This document shows, one piece after another, positions 10,692 through 20,928 of a stretch of 56,085 bases of DNA. Under the pieces are notes generated by a model, which had not been told where the DNA came from, did not search any database, and saw only the letters and a program-made list of their open reading frames with translations. The position numbers and the translations under genes are program-made. This stretch comes from Candidatus Moduliflexus flocculans. GTDB lineage: Bacteria; Moduliflexota; Moduliflexia; Moduliflexales; Moduliflexaceae. The stretch covers positions 426,158-482,242 of the forward strand of contig DF820455.1 of the NCBI GenBank assembly GCA_000739515.1. The letters run 5' to 3'. Position 1 is the stretch's first letter, and each line of letters starts with the position of its first letter.

Positions 10692-12341
10692 TCACTTCGA
10701 TTCGGATTCATCTTTTATCGGTATCGTGAAATAAAACGTGCTTCCTACTCCTATTCGACTTTCGAGCCAAATCTTCCCCCCATAGAGGTCGATGAGTTTT
10801 TTCGAAATGGCCAGCCCTAATCCCGTGCCGTTATATTCGCGTGTCAATGAGCCATCTACCTGCCGAAACTCATCGAATAAAATGTCGAAATTTTCCTCTC
10901 GTATGCCGATTCCCTCATCCTGAACGCTGAGGACTAAGTAATCTCCTTTGGTCGTCACATGCTCCGGAGGGTGCGCTCTCCTAATATCGCCTGGCGGACA
11001 TCGCAACGCAGTGCATGCCGCAATGGTAATCGTGCCTGATGATGAAAATTTGATCGCGTTATCTATTAAATTGTATAAAATCAACTTGATTTTTTCTCGA
11101 CTGCTGTACCCGTCAGGAAGCTCGTCGTCAAACCGCTGTTGAGTTCTGAGCTGCTTTTGCTCGATCTTTTTGCGAAGCTCTTGCAACACTTCCTGGACAA
11201 CGGCGGAAATTGGCACAATATCATGCGTTAACACCACTTGCCCGGCGTTAAGCATTGCCACTTCGATCACATCGTTTAACACCCGCAGCAAGTGATTGCC
11301 GCTATTTAATACCATGCTTAACTGTCGGCATTGATTATTGTTCAATGGGCCGCTATAGCCTTGCAGCAGGAGTTCAGTGAATCCAATAATCGAATTGAGC
11401 GGCGTGCGCAATTCATGCCCAACATTGGCGAGAAATTCGGATTTGAGTTGATCAAGTTCCCTCAACCGCCGGTTCGCGTGTTCCAGCATGGCATAATGTT
11501 TCATGACCTCATGGTTCGATTCGCGTAACTGCGCAATCAAGCGTGTCCGTTCCTGCTTGATGTTGCTGCGCTCTAACGTTTGCGTAATCAACATCAGCAT
11601 CGGTTCAATCAGGAACGGCTTGCGGATATAGGCATCAACATCTTCTTCAATCGCATGAATGGCTAAATCTTCGTCGCCATACGCGGTCATTAAGACCACG
11701 CCGATATCGGGAAATTGTTCTCGGATGCGATTTAAAACGATCATGCCGGAAATGTCGGGGAGTTTATAATCCAATAAAATGACATCCGGGGGGATTCCTG
11801 AGGCGAGTGCGTCCAAACACGTTTGCCCTGTAGAAAATTCAAGCGGACGATAATTCCGGCGTTCGAGGGTGGTGCGCAGCAACTCGCGAATATCTCGTTC
11901 GTCATCTACAATAAAAATGGTCGGAACATAGGGCGGTTCGGTTTCTTTTCCTAACAGATACGCGATGTGTTTTGCGATTTCAGCTGGGGCGATTGGCTTC
12001 ATCAGCCAGCGGTCTGCTAAGATCGGATACGTTGCCTCTCCAAAGCGAATGCCATGTGCGCGTTCTTTTTCAGACAGATAAATCGCGGAGGTCATGATTA
12101 TCGGGATACGCTTATATTGGGGATGTTCTTTCAAGGTTTGACACAGTTCAAAGCCATTCATTTTCTGCAACAGCGCATCTAAAATGATGACGTCCGGAAA
12201 CTGAGTTTCTAAAGACTCTTCCAATGTTTCGAGTGATTGAATCTGGAAGACATGATATCCCTGTTCGGTTAAATATTGCGCCAATGGCTCTGAAAACTGC
12301 TGATCGTTATAAATTAGAAAGATATTCCCCATAACATCCAC
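10692..12341 (-). CDS. Hybrid sensor: two receiver domains plus histidine kinase
   Basis: Order of domains: receiver 1 (about 4-130; acceptor in VIILDALLQ), receiver 2 (about 140-262; VDDERD, then VILLDYKLPD, then a conserved K in IRKPF), a coiled coil (262-300), HisKA with phospho-accepting H309 in NVGHELRTPLNS, and HATPase_c with N box NLIDNAIKFS, G1 DEGIGI and G2 GTGLGLA. There is no membrane segment or PAS/GAF domain, so it is a cytoplasmic kinase fed by phosphotransfer into its N-terminal receivers. The reading above begins at a GTG; an ATG three codons later (12332) is an equally good start. The giant secreted-protein gene follows 56 bases downstream and may be co-transcribed. Confidence 0.92.
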   Translation of the reverse strand: MDVMGNIFLIYNDQQFSEPLAQYLTEQGYHVFQIQSLETLEESLETQFPDVIILDALLQKMNGFELCQTLKEHPQYKRIPIIMTSAIYLSEKERAHGIRFGEATYPILADRWLMKPIAPAEIAKHIAYLLGKETEPPYVPTIFIVDDERDIRELLRTTLERRNYRPLEFSTGQTCLDALASGIPPDVILLDYKLPDISGMIVLNRIREQFPDIGVVLMTAYGDEDLAIHAIEEDVDAYIRKPFLIEPMLMLITQTLERSNIKQERTRLIAQLRESNHEVMKHYAMLEHANRRLRELDQLKSEFLANVGHELRTPLNSIIGFTELLLQGYSGPLNNNQCRQLSMVLNSGNHLLRVLNDVIEVAMLNAGQVVLTHDIVPISAVVQEVLQELRKKIEQKQLRTQQRFDDELPDGYSSREKIKLILYNLIDNAIKFSSSGTITIAACTALRCPPGDIRRAHPPEHVTTKGDYLVLSVQDEGIGIREENFDILFDEFRQVDGSLTREYNGTGLGLAISKKLIDLYGGKIWLESRIGVGSTFYFTIPIKDESESK

Positions 12342-12539
12342 ATACCATCTGAGTGTTCTGAAAACCAGGTGTGCATATCAACCAGGAAATATATCAGGAT
12401 TCGCAAAGGATTGTCAAGACAAAAACCCCTGAGATAATAAGAAGTAAAAAAAACTCGTTGAATCAAAATGTTCGTGGAATTTTTCGAGAGAGTTCTTCGA
12501 GAAATTTCAAGAAAATGTCGTAATCTCTCTTCATAAAAC

Positions 12540-12568
12540 TTGACACGTTTTTAGCGCTTGAAAATAGA
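12540..12568 (+). promoter_or_regulatory. Candidate sigma-70 promoter upstream of metK
   Basis: The 314-base gap between the divergent kinase and metK genes is AT-rich. It contains TTGACA at 12540-12545 and a weak AATAGA 17 bases later. I looked for a SAM-responsive leader and found no convincing stem set. The metK ribosome-binding site GAGGGGG sits about 11 bases before its ATG. Confidence 0.35.
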
Positions 12569-12655
12569 AGAGCGGACATATTTTGAGTTGTAAAAATCTT
12601 GTCAGTTTAACCAACCAGACAGCATGTTTGCTGGACGCGAGGGGGATACATACCC

Positions 12656-13807
12656 ATGAGTAGAAAAAATTTTCTTTTTACATCCGAATCAGTTACGGAA
12701 GGGCATCCAGATAAAGTTGCCGACCAGATTTCGGATTCTGTTTTAGATGCGATTATGGCAGACGATCCGATGGGACGTGTGGCATGTGAAACATTAGTAA
12801 CGACTGGCGTGGCATTTGTTGCCGGGGAAATCACTACCAACTGCTATGTAAATATTCCGAAAATCGTCAGGAACACGATCAAAGAAATTGGCTATACCAA
12901 AGCCAGCTACGGTTTTGATTACGAGACCTGCGCTGTGTTAACGTCAATTGACGAACAATCGCCCGATATCGCGATGGGCGTGAATCCTGGCGGCGCTGGC
13001 GATCAGGGCTTGATGTTTGGCTATGCGACCAATGAAACCGAAGAGTTGATGCCGTTGCCGATTACATTAGCGCACAAGCTGACCATGCAGTTGACGAAAG
13101 CCCGGCGCGAAGAAATCCTTTCGTTTCTGCGCCCGGATGGCAAATCCCAGGTGACCGTTGAATATGCGGATGGCAAGCCGAAACGGATTGACACGGTCGT
13201 TATTTCCACCCAGCATAACCCGGAAGTCAGCTTGAAGGATTTGCGGGAAGATGTGATTGAAAAGGTCGTGCTGCCGGTGCTGCCGCGCGAATTGTTAGAC
13301 CCGGATCACATCACCTACCATATCAACCCGACAGGCCGGTTCGTCGTTGGCGGGCCACAGGGAGATTGCGGCGTGACTGGACGAAAGATTATTGTTGATA
13401 CCTACGGCGGCGTTGGAAGTCACGGCGGCGGCGCATTTTCCGGTAAAGACCCGACGAAAGTTGATCGTTCTGCTTCCTACATGGCGCGGTATATTGCGAA
13501 AAACCTGGTTGCCGCTGGGGTCGCTGAACGGTGCGAAGTGCAGTTAGCCTACGCAATCGGCGTTGCAGATCCGGTGTCTATCATGGTTGATACGTTTGGC
13601 ACGGGCAAAGTGGATAGCGCGAAAACTGTGAAAGCCGTCCGCGACATCTTCCAACTTACTCCGCAAGGCATCATTTCTTCGCTGAATCTGCGCCGCCCGA
13701 TTTTCAGAAAAACTGCTGCCTACGGCCATTTCGGACGAAACGATCCTGACTTTACCTGGGAAAAGACCGACAAAGTGAACGATCTGCGTTCCGCGCTTGG
13801 ATTATAA
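12656..13807 (+). CDS. metK: S-adenosylmethionine synthetase
   Basis: 383 residues, close to the usual length (384 in E. coli). It makes SAM from methionine and ATP in the cytosol as a tetramer. Visible signatures are [13 protein letters not shown] (residues 8-20, catalytic His17), the [15 protein letters not shown] segment, the flexible-loop region near 95-110, and the glycine-rich GGGAFSGKD loop near 260. The next gene on the same strand encodes S-adenosylhomocysteine hydrolase, so the pair makes SAM and recycles its product. They are separated by a 120-base gap that contains a palindromic repeat. Confidence 0.98.
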   Translation: MSRKNFLFTSESVTEGHPDKVADQISDSVLDAIMADDPMGRVACETLVTTGVAFVAGEITTNCYVNIPKIVRNTIKEIGYTKASYGFDYETCAVLTSIDEQSPDIAMGVNPGGAGDQGLMFGYATNETEELMPLPITLAHKLTMQLTKARREEILSFLRPDGKSQVTVEYADGKPKRIDTVVISTQHNPEVSLKDLREDVIEKVVLPVLPRELLDPDHITYHINPTGRFVVGGPQGDCGVTGRKIIVDTYGGVGSHGGGAFSGKDPTKVDRSASYMARYIAKNLVAAGVAERCEVQLAYAIGVADPVSIMVDTFGTGKVDSAKTVKAVRDIFQLTPQGIISSLNLRRPIFRKTAAYGHFGRNDPDFTWEKTDKVNDLRSALGL

Positions 13808-13820
13808 CACTCAAAAAGCC

Positions 13821-15187
<1,367 letters not shown>

Positions 15188-15235
15188 TAAAACTCGGGAG
15201 TGCCAAAGCTTGCTTTTGGCAAATAGCACATAAAC

Positions 15236-15273
15236 ACACGTCGGGGGCGTTCAATTGAACGCCCCCGACGTGT
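15236..15273. terminator. Perfect 38-bp palindrome, likely bidirectional terminator
   Basis: Each 19-base half (beginning ACACGTCGGGGGCG) is the exact reverse complement of the other. It lies between the convergent ahcY and SUMF1-like genes, with a TGTTTCCTTT run on the plus-strand side. A smaller hairpin TGCCAAA/TTTGGCA sits just before it at 15201-15221 and resembles the GGAGTGCAAAAGC repeat family. Confidence 0.75.
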
Positions 15274-15278
15274 TTCCT

Positions 15279-15848
15279 TTAATTCGCGCTTAAACAGCAG
15301 CGCAGCCCGCCGCGATTGCTTTTTGTCATCGGCGCGTTATCCCAGAAATGCAGGGCGCATTCCGCGCAGCTTGAACTGCTCCACGCGCCGCCGCGCACTT
15401 TGACATCGTCTTGAGATGTTCCGACCCATTCCCACACATTGCCATTCAAATCATAGACGCCGTATCCGCTGACGCAGGTGACTGGCGTTTGGCCGATAGC
15501 TAAAGGCGCATCCACTTTGCTTTCCGCGTTGCATTTCGTGCCGTCATAGACCGGGCCGTAAGGAAAACGCAGCCCTTGCGGGCCGCGACACGCCTGCACC
15601 CACTCTTGATCCGTGCAGAGTCGTTTTCCAACGGATTCACATAACGCGCTCGCTTCCTGCCAGGTGACGTTCGTCACTGGCAACTCGCCAACTCTATTGG
15701 GGAATTCATATTTATCCATGTAAAAATTCCCGATTTTAATCATATTTTCGTATGCCTGCTGATTTGCGGTTAATGGTAAATTTGCCGATAAAACAATCGC
15801 GCCTGCCACTAAAAGCGCTGCGCTAATTCCAATTGATAATTTCTTCAT
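15279..15848 (-). CDS. Small exported SUMF1/formylglycine-generating-enzyme-like protein
   Basis: 189 residues from the ATG at 15848; a longer reading from 15884 puts charged residues ahead of the signal peptide and is less likely. There is an N-terminal signal peptide (MKKLSIGISAALLVAGAIVL). It is followed by a compact SUMF1 domain: NFYMDKYEFPN, PVTNVTWQEASALCESVGKRLCTDQEW, YDLNGNVWEWV, VRGGAW and the C-terminal NRGGLRCC. This is shorter than true formylglycine-generating enzymes. Many such short versions act as substrate-binding or unknown extracytoplasmic domains, and no sulfatase gene lies nearby. It is a single gene converging on ahcY. Confidence 0.8.
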   Translation of the reverse strand: MKKLSIGISAALLVAGAIVLSANLPLTANQQAYENMIKIGNFYMDKYEFPNRVGELPVTNVTWQEASALCESVGKRLCTDQEWVQACRGPQGLRFPYGPVYDGTKCNAESKVDAPLAIGQTPVTCVSGYGVYDLNGNVWEWVGTSQDDVKVRGGAWSSSSCAECALHFWDNAPMTKSNRGGLRCCLSAN

Positions 15849-15898
15849 CTTTATGCACAAGAACAATTCGTTCCATTCTCCCATTTGCTGTTATTTTA

Positions 15899-16051
15899 CT
15901 GATGTTACGCAGCGAATTCAATCCGATGATCGTGAACTCCCCTCCTGGGAGGGGCTGGGGGTGGGTTGCCGATGGCAAAACGCCGAGAACATGGTCACCC
16001 ACCCCTGCCCCTCCCAGGAGGGGAATTGTCGGTGACGTTGCGTAACATGAG
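15899..16051. repeat. MITE-like element with ATGTTACGCA terminal inverted repeats
   Basis: The terminal inverted repeats are ATGTTACGCA at 15902-15911 and TGCGTAACAT at 16039-16048. Inside lies a second long inverted repeat, 15939-15966 against 15997-16023 (CCCCTCCTGGGAGGGG core, one indel). A half copy with the same terminus and the same CCCCTCC core is visible at the right edge of the window (56022-56085). It has no coding capacity. Confidence 0.8.
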
Positions 16052-16066
16052 TTATTTTAACAAAAA

Positions 16067-16100
16067 AAGCCTCGTTCGGTAAAACATCCGAACGAGGCTT
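16067..16100 (-). terminator. Rho-independent terminator of the OmpA-type gene
   Basis: A perfect 13-bp stem (AAGCCTCGTTCGG / CCGAACGAGGCTT) with an 8-base loop. On the minus strand it is followed by a run of T residues, starting 26 bases past the stop codon. Confidence 0.95.
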
Positions 16101-16125
16101 AACGACATGCTGCAATTCACTGCAA

Positions 16126-17664
16126 TTACTGAGTTAAAATCCGATTATCTTCTACCAATTTCACGAACTGAGCGCGTCTGTTCTGAGCGCGTCCGGCGTC
16201 GGTTTCGTTAGTAGCGATCGGCACTGATTCGCCATACGTTTCGCCAGCGATAATGCCTTTTGCGAGTTTCTCAGGTTTTACAATGCGAGCGGGGTCAATC
16301 CCTTCGTCATACACGAGATAGTACACAGCAGCGCGTGCGCGGCGATTGCCAAGACCCATATTGTAGTTTTCCGTGCCCATCCAGTCGGTATGTCCCTGGA
16401 CTTCCAACACGAGTTGATCGCACAGCCGCATGATTTTGCCAAGCCGCTGCAAGGTTGCGATGCCTTCCGGCGTCAGCGTGGATTTGTCGAATTCAAAATT
16501 CACCATCGCTAACTGCTGCGTGCAATCGAACGATGCCCCTGCGCCTGGTTTAATCGGTGCAACAGGCTGTTCGATTGTTGACGGAGGCAATACTTCGCCC
16601 GTCGGTGGAACTTCACGTATCAGCGTGACCGTATGCGGAGCCATATAGCTCAAACCTGCAAACGCTGTCCAGTGCGGGTTGTTGAACAACGGCTCTTCGC
16701 CATATAATTGTCCGCCGCCGCCAGCCGTCAGCACTAAGCCATTACCGAAGCCGATTCTCGCGCCGCCGACCATCATGCCGCCATCCTGCACCACATCAAG
16801 TTCATGTACCGTCCCATCATCGCGAACTTCCCACATTGGGACATAGTCTTCATCGTCGAAAGAATGGAAACCGGTAAATTCACCAAAAATCTCAACTTTA
16901 TCCGTTGAAACCGGAATCGCAAAACCCGCGCCGTATAATAAGGTATTGCCATATTCATGGAAGAACGGATTTTTGCCGAAATTCTGGAAACGCGGACGAG
17001 GATAAGCGCTATTGTTTTCGCTGAAATCTCTGCGGCTCTCATCAGGATCGGTCGCAAACTGATACGCTAACTGTGTATATAAACGCGTTTTATTCAGTCC
17101 CTGCAACTGCGTTCCAGCCGATACGCCGGCGATGATTCGCCAATTTTCAGCGCCAAGACCGTTATCAGGATCGCTTCCTGTCGGCAGGAAGGTCTGCACA
17201 AACGGCGTAATCGCAGAAGATGCCCCTAACGGGAACATATACCGCACAGCCAGGCTCATATCGTCAAGCCCGCTGTCATCATAATCGCTTACTGCCAGGT
17301 CTGCCGGATCACGATTTTCAGTGGAAACAGCGTTCAACTTATACATTGTATAAGGAAGCGCCGCTGACACTTCCAATCTGTCTGTAATACCATACGCGCC
17401 ACCCAGCGTAAACTCCGTTAATTGAGGGTAACGCGGATCGCCAGGAATTGCGAACCTGGTCATATCCCAATAAAAACCAACCCCAAACTTTCCTTTCTGA
17501 TAAGTCTCCGGGCTAAAAATTGTGTATAACCCTTTTGGCCCGTATTTTGTCGGAGTATCCGACAACCAATACTGATTTTCGGTATATGTCACGGTCTCCG
17601 CGCCTGCCACTGAGACCATGGCTAATACCAACAACAATGTGACAATGCCAGACATTTTTCGCAT
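16126..17664 (-). CDS. Outer-membrane beta-barrel protein with C-terminal OmpA domain
   Basis: 512 residues from the ATG at 17664. This start is chosen because AAGGAGGT lies 9 bases upstream and a clean signal peptide follows (MRKMSGIVTLLLVLAMVSVAGA). Residues about 25-340 are rich in alternating aromatic/polar strands (FTLGGAYGITDRLEVSAALPY and similar), as in outer-membrane barrels. Residues about 375-512 form an OmpA/MotB peptidoglycan-binding domain: NFEFDKSTLTPEG, VQGHTDWMG, NMGLGNRRARAAVYYL, and the closing NRRAQF. It probably anchors the outer membrane to the wall. A good promoter lies upstream and a strong terminator downstream, so it is likely a single-gene unit. Confidence 0.9.
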   Translation of the reverse strand: MRKMSGIVTLLLVLAMVSVAGAETVTYTENQYWLSDTPTKYGPKGLYTIFSPETYQKGKFGVGFYWDMTRFAIPGDPRYPQLTEFTLGGAYGITDRLEVSAALPYTMYKLNAVSTENRDPADLAVSDYDDSGLDDMSLAVRYMFPLGASSAITPFVQTFLPTGSDPDNGLGAENWRIIAGVSAGTQLQGLNKTRLYTQLAYQFATDPDESRRDFSENNSAYPRPRFQNFGKNPFFHEYGNTLLYGAGFAIPVSTDKVEIFGEFTGFHSFDDEDYVPMWEVRDDGTVHELDVVQDGGMMVGGARIGFGNGLVLTAGGGGQLYGEEPLFNNPHWTAFAGLSYMAPHTVTLIREVPPTGEVLPPSTIEQPVAPIKPGAGASFDCTQQLAMVNFEFDKSTLTPEGIATLQRLGKIMRLCDQLVLEVQGHTDWMGTENYNMGLGNRRARAAVYYLVYDEGIDPARIVKPEKLAKGIIAGETYGESVPIATNETDAGRAQNRRAQFVKLVEDNRILTQ

Positions 17665-17773
17665 TTCTGGATACCTCCTTGAGTAGTTGTTCTTAACAGC
17701 TTCAGCAATAAACACCATCTGAGTTTTGTGACAATTCAGTAGAAAAAACAACCCTACCTGCTCACTTGAATAA

Positions 17774-17802
17774 AGGATAAAGAACCCTACTCTTCTTGTC
17801 AA
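17774..17802 (-). promoter_or_regulatory. Sigma-70-like promoter for the OmpA-type gene
   Basis: On the minus strand, TTGACA (17802-17797) is followed after 17 bases by TATCCT (17779-17774), about 110 bases before the start codon. It is one of the clearest promoter matches in the window. The remaining bases of this 318-base divergent gap up to 17982 show no other structure. Confidence 0.7.
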
Positions 17803-17982
17803 GAGTTTTTATGAGAATAATTGCGAATAATTCGGAGATTTTCAAGGCAAAAAAGATTGTCGAAAAACTCTTGAAAAAAATGCTTGACTTTATCAGTCAC
17901 TCTCAAACAGAGACATGCAACATCTATAAACGATGCTGGCAAAAACTGATATTTTTGATAACCGATGCTATAGGATGTACGT

Positions 17983-20355
17983 ATGCTGCCGCCACAACCA
18001 ACGTCAACCAAATATTTGCATCCTGTTTCAAGTGTCCCTCAACTCCGTTCCCGATCAATTGCCGCTTCAAAGGTTTTGCAGGATACTGCGCCGGGACGTG
18101 TGCATATTCGTTGGAATGCGTTCTCTGGCTTTCCGGTGTCTATACGAGGGATATTGACAGAGTCACAAAGTGGCGTGCCGGAAGAAATTGCCAGTCGTTT
18201 TCTTGAACAGCATGCGGAACTTTTCGGTCTTTTACAGGATAACGCGACGTTGACACATGTCGAAACCACTGCGCATCGTGGCGTTCAGCATGTGCATTAT
18301 CAGCAGGAACTTCATCGGATTCCGGTGATGGGCGCGCGGCTCAGCGTGCATATAGACGCCGCAAATCGCGTTTGCATGGTGAATGGCAACTATTGTCCCG
18401 GAATCGCTGTGGATGTCTCTGCTTCGATGATTTCGGCTTCCGCTGCGATCCAGTCCGCGCTTGAAATGCTTCATAGCCCGGAACATGGCACGCCACAAGC
18501 GGAATTAGTCATTTTCCCCAAAGATGATCGTTATGTTCGCGCGTATCAGGTAAACGTATCAAGTGGGCGTCCGTTAGGGGATTGGGTCTTTTTTCTTGAC
18601 GCCGCCACTGGCGAAACTCTGGATAGTTATAATGCCCTGAAATTCGAAAAAGGGCGCGGCATGGTCTATAATACGAATCCAGAGCGGGATAATCAGGTGG
18701 TGACGGCTGAACTGTTCGATCTGAATGAGACGAAAACGCTTTCAGGCGCATATTTTACGATTAAAAATGCCGCCAAAGGCGCATCGAATGCTGTCCCGAC
18801 GACCGCAGGAACATACGACTTCTTATATCAAGACCCGGCAGATCCCCATTTCGATGAAGTGATGGCGTATTACCATCTCAGCAAAGTGGCGCGATTTTTC
18901 AGGAATTTTGGCTATAAAAAACATGACGCCGTGATGCTTGTGCATGTGCATACGCCTGATCCTGAAACCGGGAATGCCAATTATGACAATGCGTATTACA
19001 GTCCGTTGAAGCGCGCGCTCTTTTTTGGACATGGCAAGGAATTAAATGATTTAGCCAAAGAAGCGGCGGTGATTTATCATGAATATACGCATTCGGTTAT
19101 TGACGCGCTTCAGCCGCTGATGGCGACGATTGAAGCCGGGGCGCTCCACGAAGGTTATGCTGATTATTTTGGCTGCTCTTTAACGGAAGACCCGGAAATC
19201 GGCGAATATGTCGTCAAAAAGCTTGGACAGGATCATTTGCGTGATTTGCGGCAAAACCGAACCTATGACACGCTGACGAAAAGCAATGTGCATCGTGATG
19301 GTGAGATTTGGGGATGCACCTGCTGGAAAATTCGAGAAGCGCTCGGGCGTCAGGTGGCGGATTTGCTGATCTATGAAAGTTTATGGTATCTGCCGCCGAA
19401 CGCGACATTTTTTGATGCTGCGGATGGCATTCTTCAGGCTGAGGCCGGATTGTTCAACAATGAGCATCTTGATGATCTCACGGCAATTTTAAGCGCGCAA
19501 AAAATCGAGATCGAGCCTGCGGCAAAATTCACGCTCGTCGCAAAAGCTGGCAATGGCGGACGCATTACGCCTTCTGGCGCGTTTTCGTTAAAAATCGGAG
19601 GAAGCCAGACTTTTTCGATTGCGGCGAACACTGGATATTACATTAAACATGTCTTAGTAGATGGCGTCTCGGTTGGCGCTGTTGAGAGCTACACGTTCAA
19701 CAACATCGCGGCATCGCATACCCTTGAAGCATTTTTCGAAGATGCCAGCGTGTCAACCTATACCATTACCGCCAGCGCGGGAACAGGTGGCGGAATTTCT
19801 CCGTCCGGGAAGATCGCGGTGACACAAGGCAAAAGCGAACGGTTTACGTTCGTGCCGGAAAATGATTATGCGCTTAAGCATGTCTTGGTGGATGGCGTAT
19901 CGGTCGGCGCCGTTCGTGAATATCTCTTCGAGAATATCAGCGCGTCTCACACTATCGAGGCGATTTTTATCGAAGACGTCCCGGCTAAAGATGCGACGGT
20001 GATCGTGCCCGGCAGCGTATTATGGACAGACAGCGGCGTCAACGTGCTGAAAGGCGATGTGCTTCGTTTTAGCGCCAGCGGCAAAGTCGTTTACGATACG
20101 AAAGGAAATGCCTGCGGTCCTGCCGGAACCACGTGGACGGACGCGCAAGGTCGGAAAGATCCGCTCTGGCAAAAACCTCATGCGGGATTAATCGGCAAGA
20201 TTGAAGGGGTTGGAGCGCCGTTTTTTATTGGCGCATCATACGCGGTTAAAGCTGGCAGCAGTGGGAAATTGCTGCTTGGAGTGAATGATTTTTGGTATCA
20301 AGGCAATCGCGGTGAATTTACCGTGACAATTCGAATAACACGAGGAACATCTTGA
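17983..20355 (+). CDS. Thermolysin/fungalysin-like metallopeptidase with two beta repeats and a LecA-like lectin domain
   Basis: 790 residues. The N-terminal 200 resemble an FTP/PepSY propeptide ([18 protein letters not shown]). The catalytic domain carries H366-E-Y-T-H370, with a second glutamate at E390 in [12 protein letters not shown], as in M4/M36 zinc peptidases. Two similar repeats of about 70 residues follow (about 512-660; each has GG-ITPSG or [19 protein letters not shown] and ASHT-EA-F). Residues about 668-790 match the PA-IL/LecA-like galactose-binding fold ([36 protein letters not shown]). No signal peptide is visible at this start, and a TAG codon 12 bases upstream blocks a longer one, which is odd for a secreted family. 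AGGA lies 7 bases before the ATG. Confidence 0.85.
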   Translation: MLPPQPTSTKYLHPVSSVPQLRSRSIAASKVLQDTAPGRVHIRWNAFSGFPVSIRGILTESQSGVPEEIASRFLEQHAELFGLLQDNATLTHVETTAHRGVQHVHYQQELHRIPVMGARLSVHIDAANRVCMVNGNYCPGIAVDVSASMISASAAIQSALEMLHSPEHGTPQAELVIFPKDDRYVRAYQVNVSSGRPLGDWVFFLDAATGETLDSYNALKFEKGRGMVYNTNPERDNQVVTAELFDLNETKTLSGAYFTIKNAAKGASNAVPTTAGTYDFLYQDPADPHFDEVMAYYHLSKVARFFRNFGYKKHDAVMLVHVHTPDPETGNANYDNAYYSPLKRALFFGHGKELNDLAKEAAVIYHEYTHSVIDALQPLMATIEAGALHEGYADYFGCSLTEDPEIGEYVVKKLGQDHLRDLRQNRTYDTLTKSNVHRDGEIWGCTCWKIREALGRQVADLLIYESLWYLPPNATFFDAADGILQAEAGLFNNEHLDDLTAILSAQKIEIEPAAKFTLVAKAGNGGRITPSGAFSLKIGGSQTFSIAANTGYYIKHVLVDGVSVGAVESYTFNNIAASHTLEAFFEDASVSTYTITASAGTGGGISPSGKIAVTQGKSERFTFVPENDYALKHVLVDGVSVGAVREYLFENISASHTIEAIFIEDVPAKDATVIVPGSVLWTDSGVNVLKGDVLRFSASGKVVYDTKGNACGPAGTTWTDAQGRKDPLWQKPHAGLIGKIEGVGAPFFIGASYAVKAGSSGKLLLGVNDFWYQGNRGEFTVTIRITRGTS

Positions 20356-20369
20356 ATGGAGGTGAGAGT

Positions 20370-20573
20370 ATGTCGAGACGGTGTGATATTTGTGGAAAAG
20401 GCCCGATCGTCGGGAATGAAGTCAGTCATGCCAATAACAAAACCAAACGGCGCTGGTATCCGAATCTGCAACAGGTTCGGGCGGTTGTCAATGGCGCGGT
20501 CAAACGGATGAAAGTGTGCACTCGTTGTCTGCGATCTGGCAAAGTCCAGAAACCGGCACAAAAATCTGCTTGA
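20370..20573 (+). CDS. rpmB: 50S ribosomal protein L28, zinc-binding type
   Basis: 67 residues starting [12 protein letters not shown], preceded by GGAGGTGAG. It has two CxxC pairs (C5/C8 and C50/C53), marking the zinc-ribbon form of L28. The body [11 protein letters not shown] is characteristic. It starts 14 bases after the peptidase stop codon and ends before a strong terminator. L28 binds 23S rRNA in the large subunit. Confidence 0.97.
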   Translation: MSRRCDICGKGPIVGNEVSHANNKTKRRWYPNLQQVRAVVNGAVKRMKVCTRCLRSGKVQKPAQKSA

Positions 20574-20588
20574 AATTTGGATCGGAAG

Positions 20589-20621
20589 AGACCAGATGTT
20601 CCAAAACATCTGGTCTTTTTT
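20589..20621 (+). terminator. Rho-independent terminator of rpmB
   Basis: A 12-bp perfect stem (AGACCAGATGTT / AACATCTGGTCT) with a CCAA loop and a T run, 15 bases past the rpmB stop codon. Confidence 0.95.
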
Positions 20622-20696
20622 GTTCCACCCCTCTGCAATCAACAAGAATATTCCGACCTTCTCTTCAAAATATTCCTCTTCTCGTCAAATAAAATG

Positions 20697-20724
20697 TTGA
20701 CGATTCTTGCGTTTTCCATATCTT
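20697..20724 (+). promoter_or_regulatory. Candidate promoter for nfeD
   Basis: TTGACG at 20697-20702 and TATCTT at 20719-20724 with 16 bases between. If used, the inverted-repeat element at 20744-20890 would be transcribed as part of the nfeD 5' untranslated region. Confidence 0.4.
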
Positions 20725-20743
20725 GAATGATGAATCTCGTGTG

Positions 20744-20890
20744 ATATAGCATTATTCACGAGTATTGGCGTCAACGACAGGAGTGCAAACGCTTGCTTTT
20801 GCCGCCTGACGAAGTCAGACAATGCCTCGCCGCCAATGCAGGCGTTTACACTCCTCGATTTGGTGCCAATTCTCGTGAATAATGCGATAT
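20744..20890. repeat. Nested inverted-repeat element of about 147 bp
   Basis: The outer arms 20744-20774 and 20860-20890 are about 27/31 complementary (ATATAGCATTATTCACGAG...). Inside, AGGAGTGCAAACGC (20779 on) pairs with GGCGTTTACACTCCT (20841-20855). The inner part belongs to the GGAGTGCAAAAGCTTGC family also at 36983 and 53015. The outer TATAGCATTATTC edge also appears at 36678 and, inverted, at 27509. It has no open frame. Confidence 0.85.
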
Positions 20891-20928
20891 AAATAATTTA
20901 TTGCTTTAAACGAAGGATGCGGTGATGG

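Noticed and set aside
12342..12655. SAM-responsive riboswitch ahead of metK
   Set aside because: I could not assemble the conserved core or a switching terminator. The region is mostly AT-rich with no strong stems.
15279..15848. Functional formylglycine-generating enzyme
   Set aside because: The domain is short, exported, and no sulfatase is nearby, so only a SUMF1-like fold is claimed.
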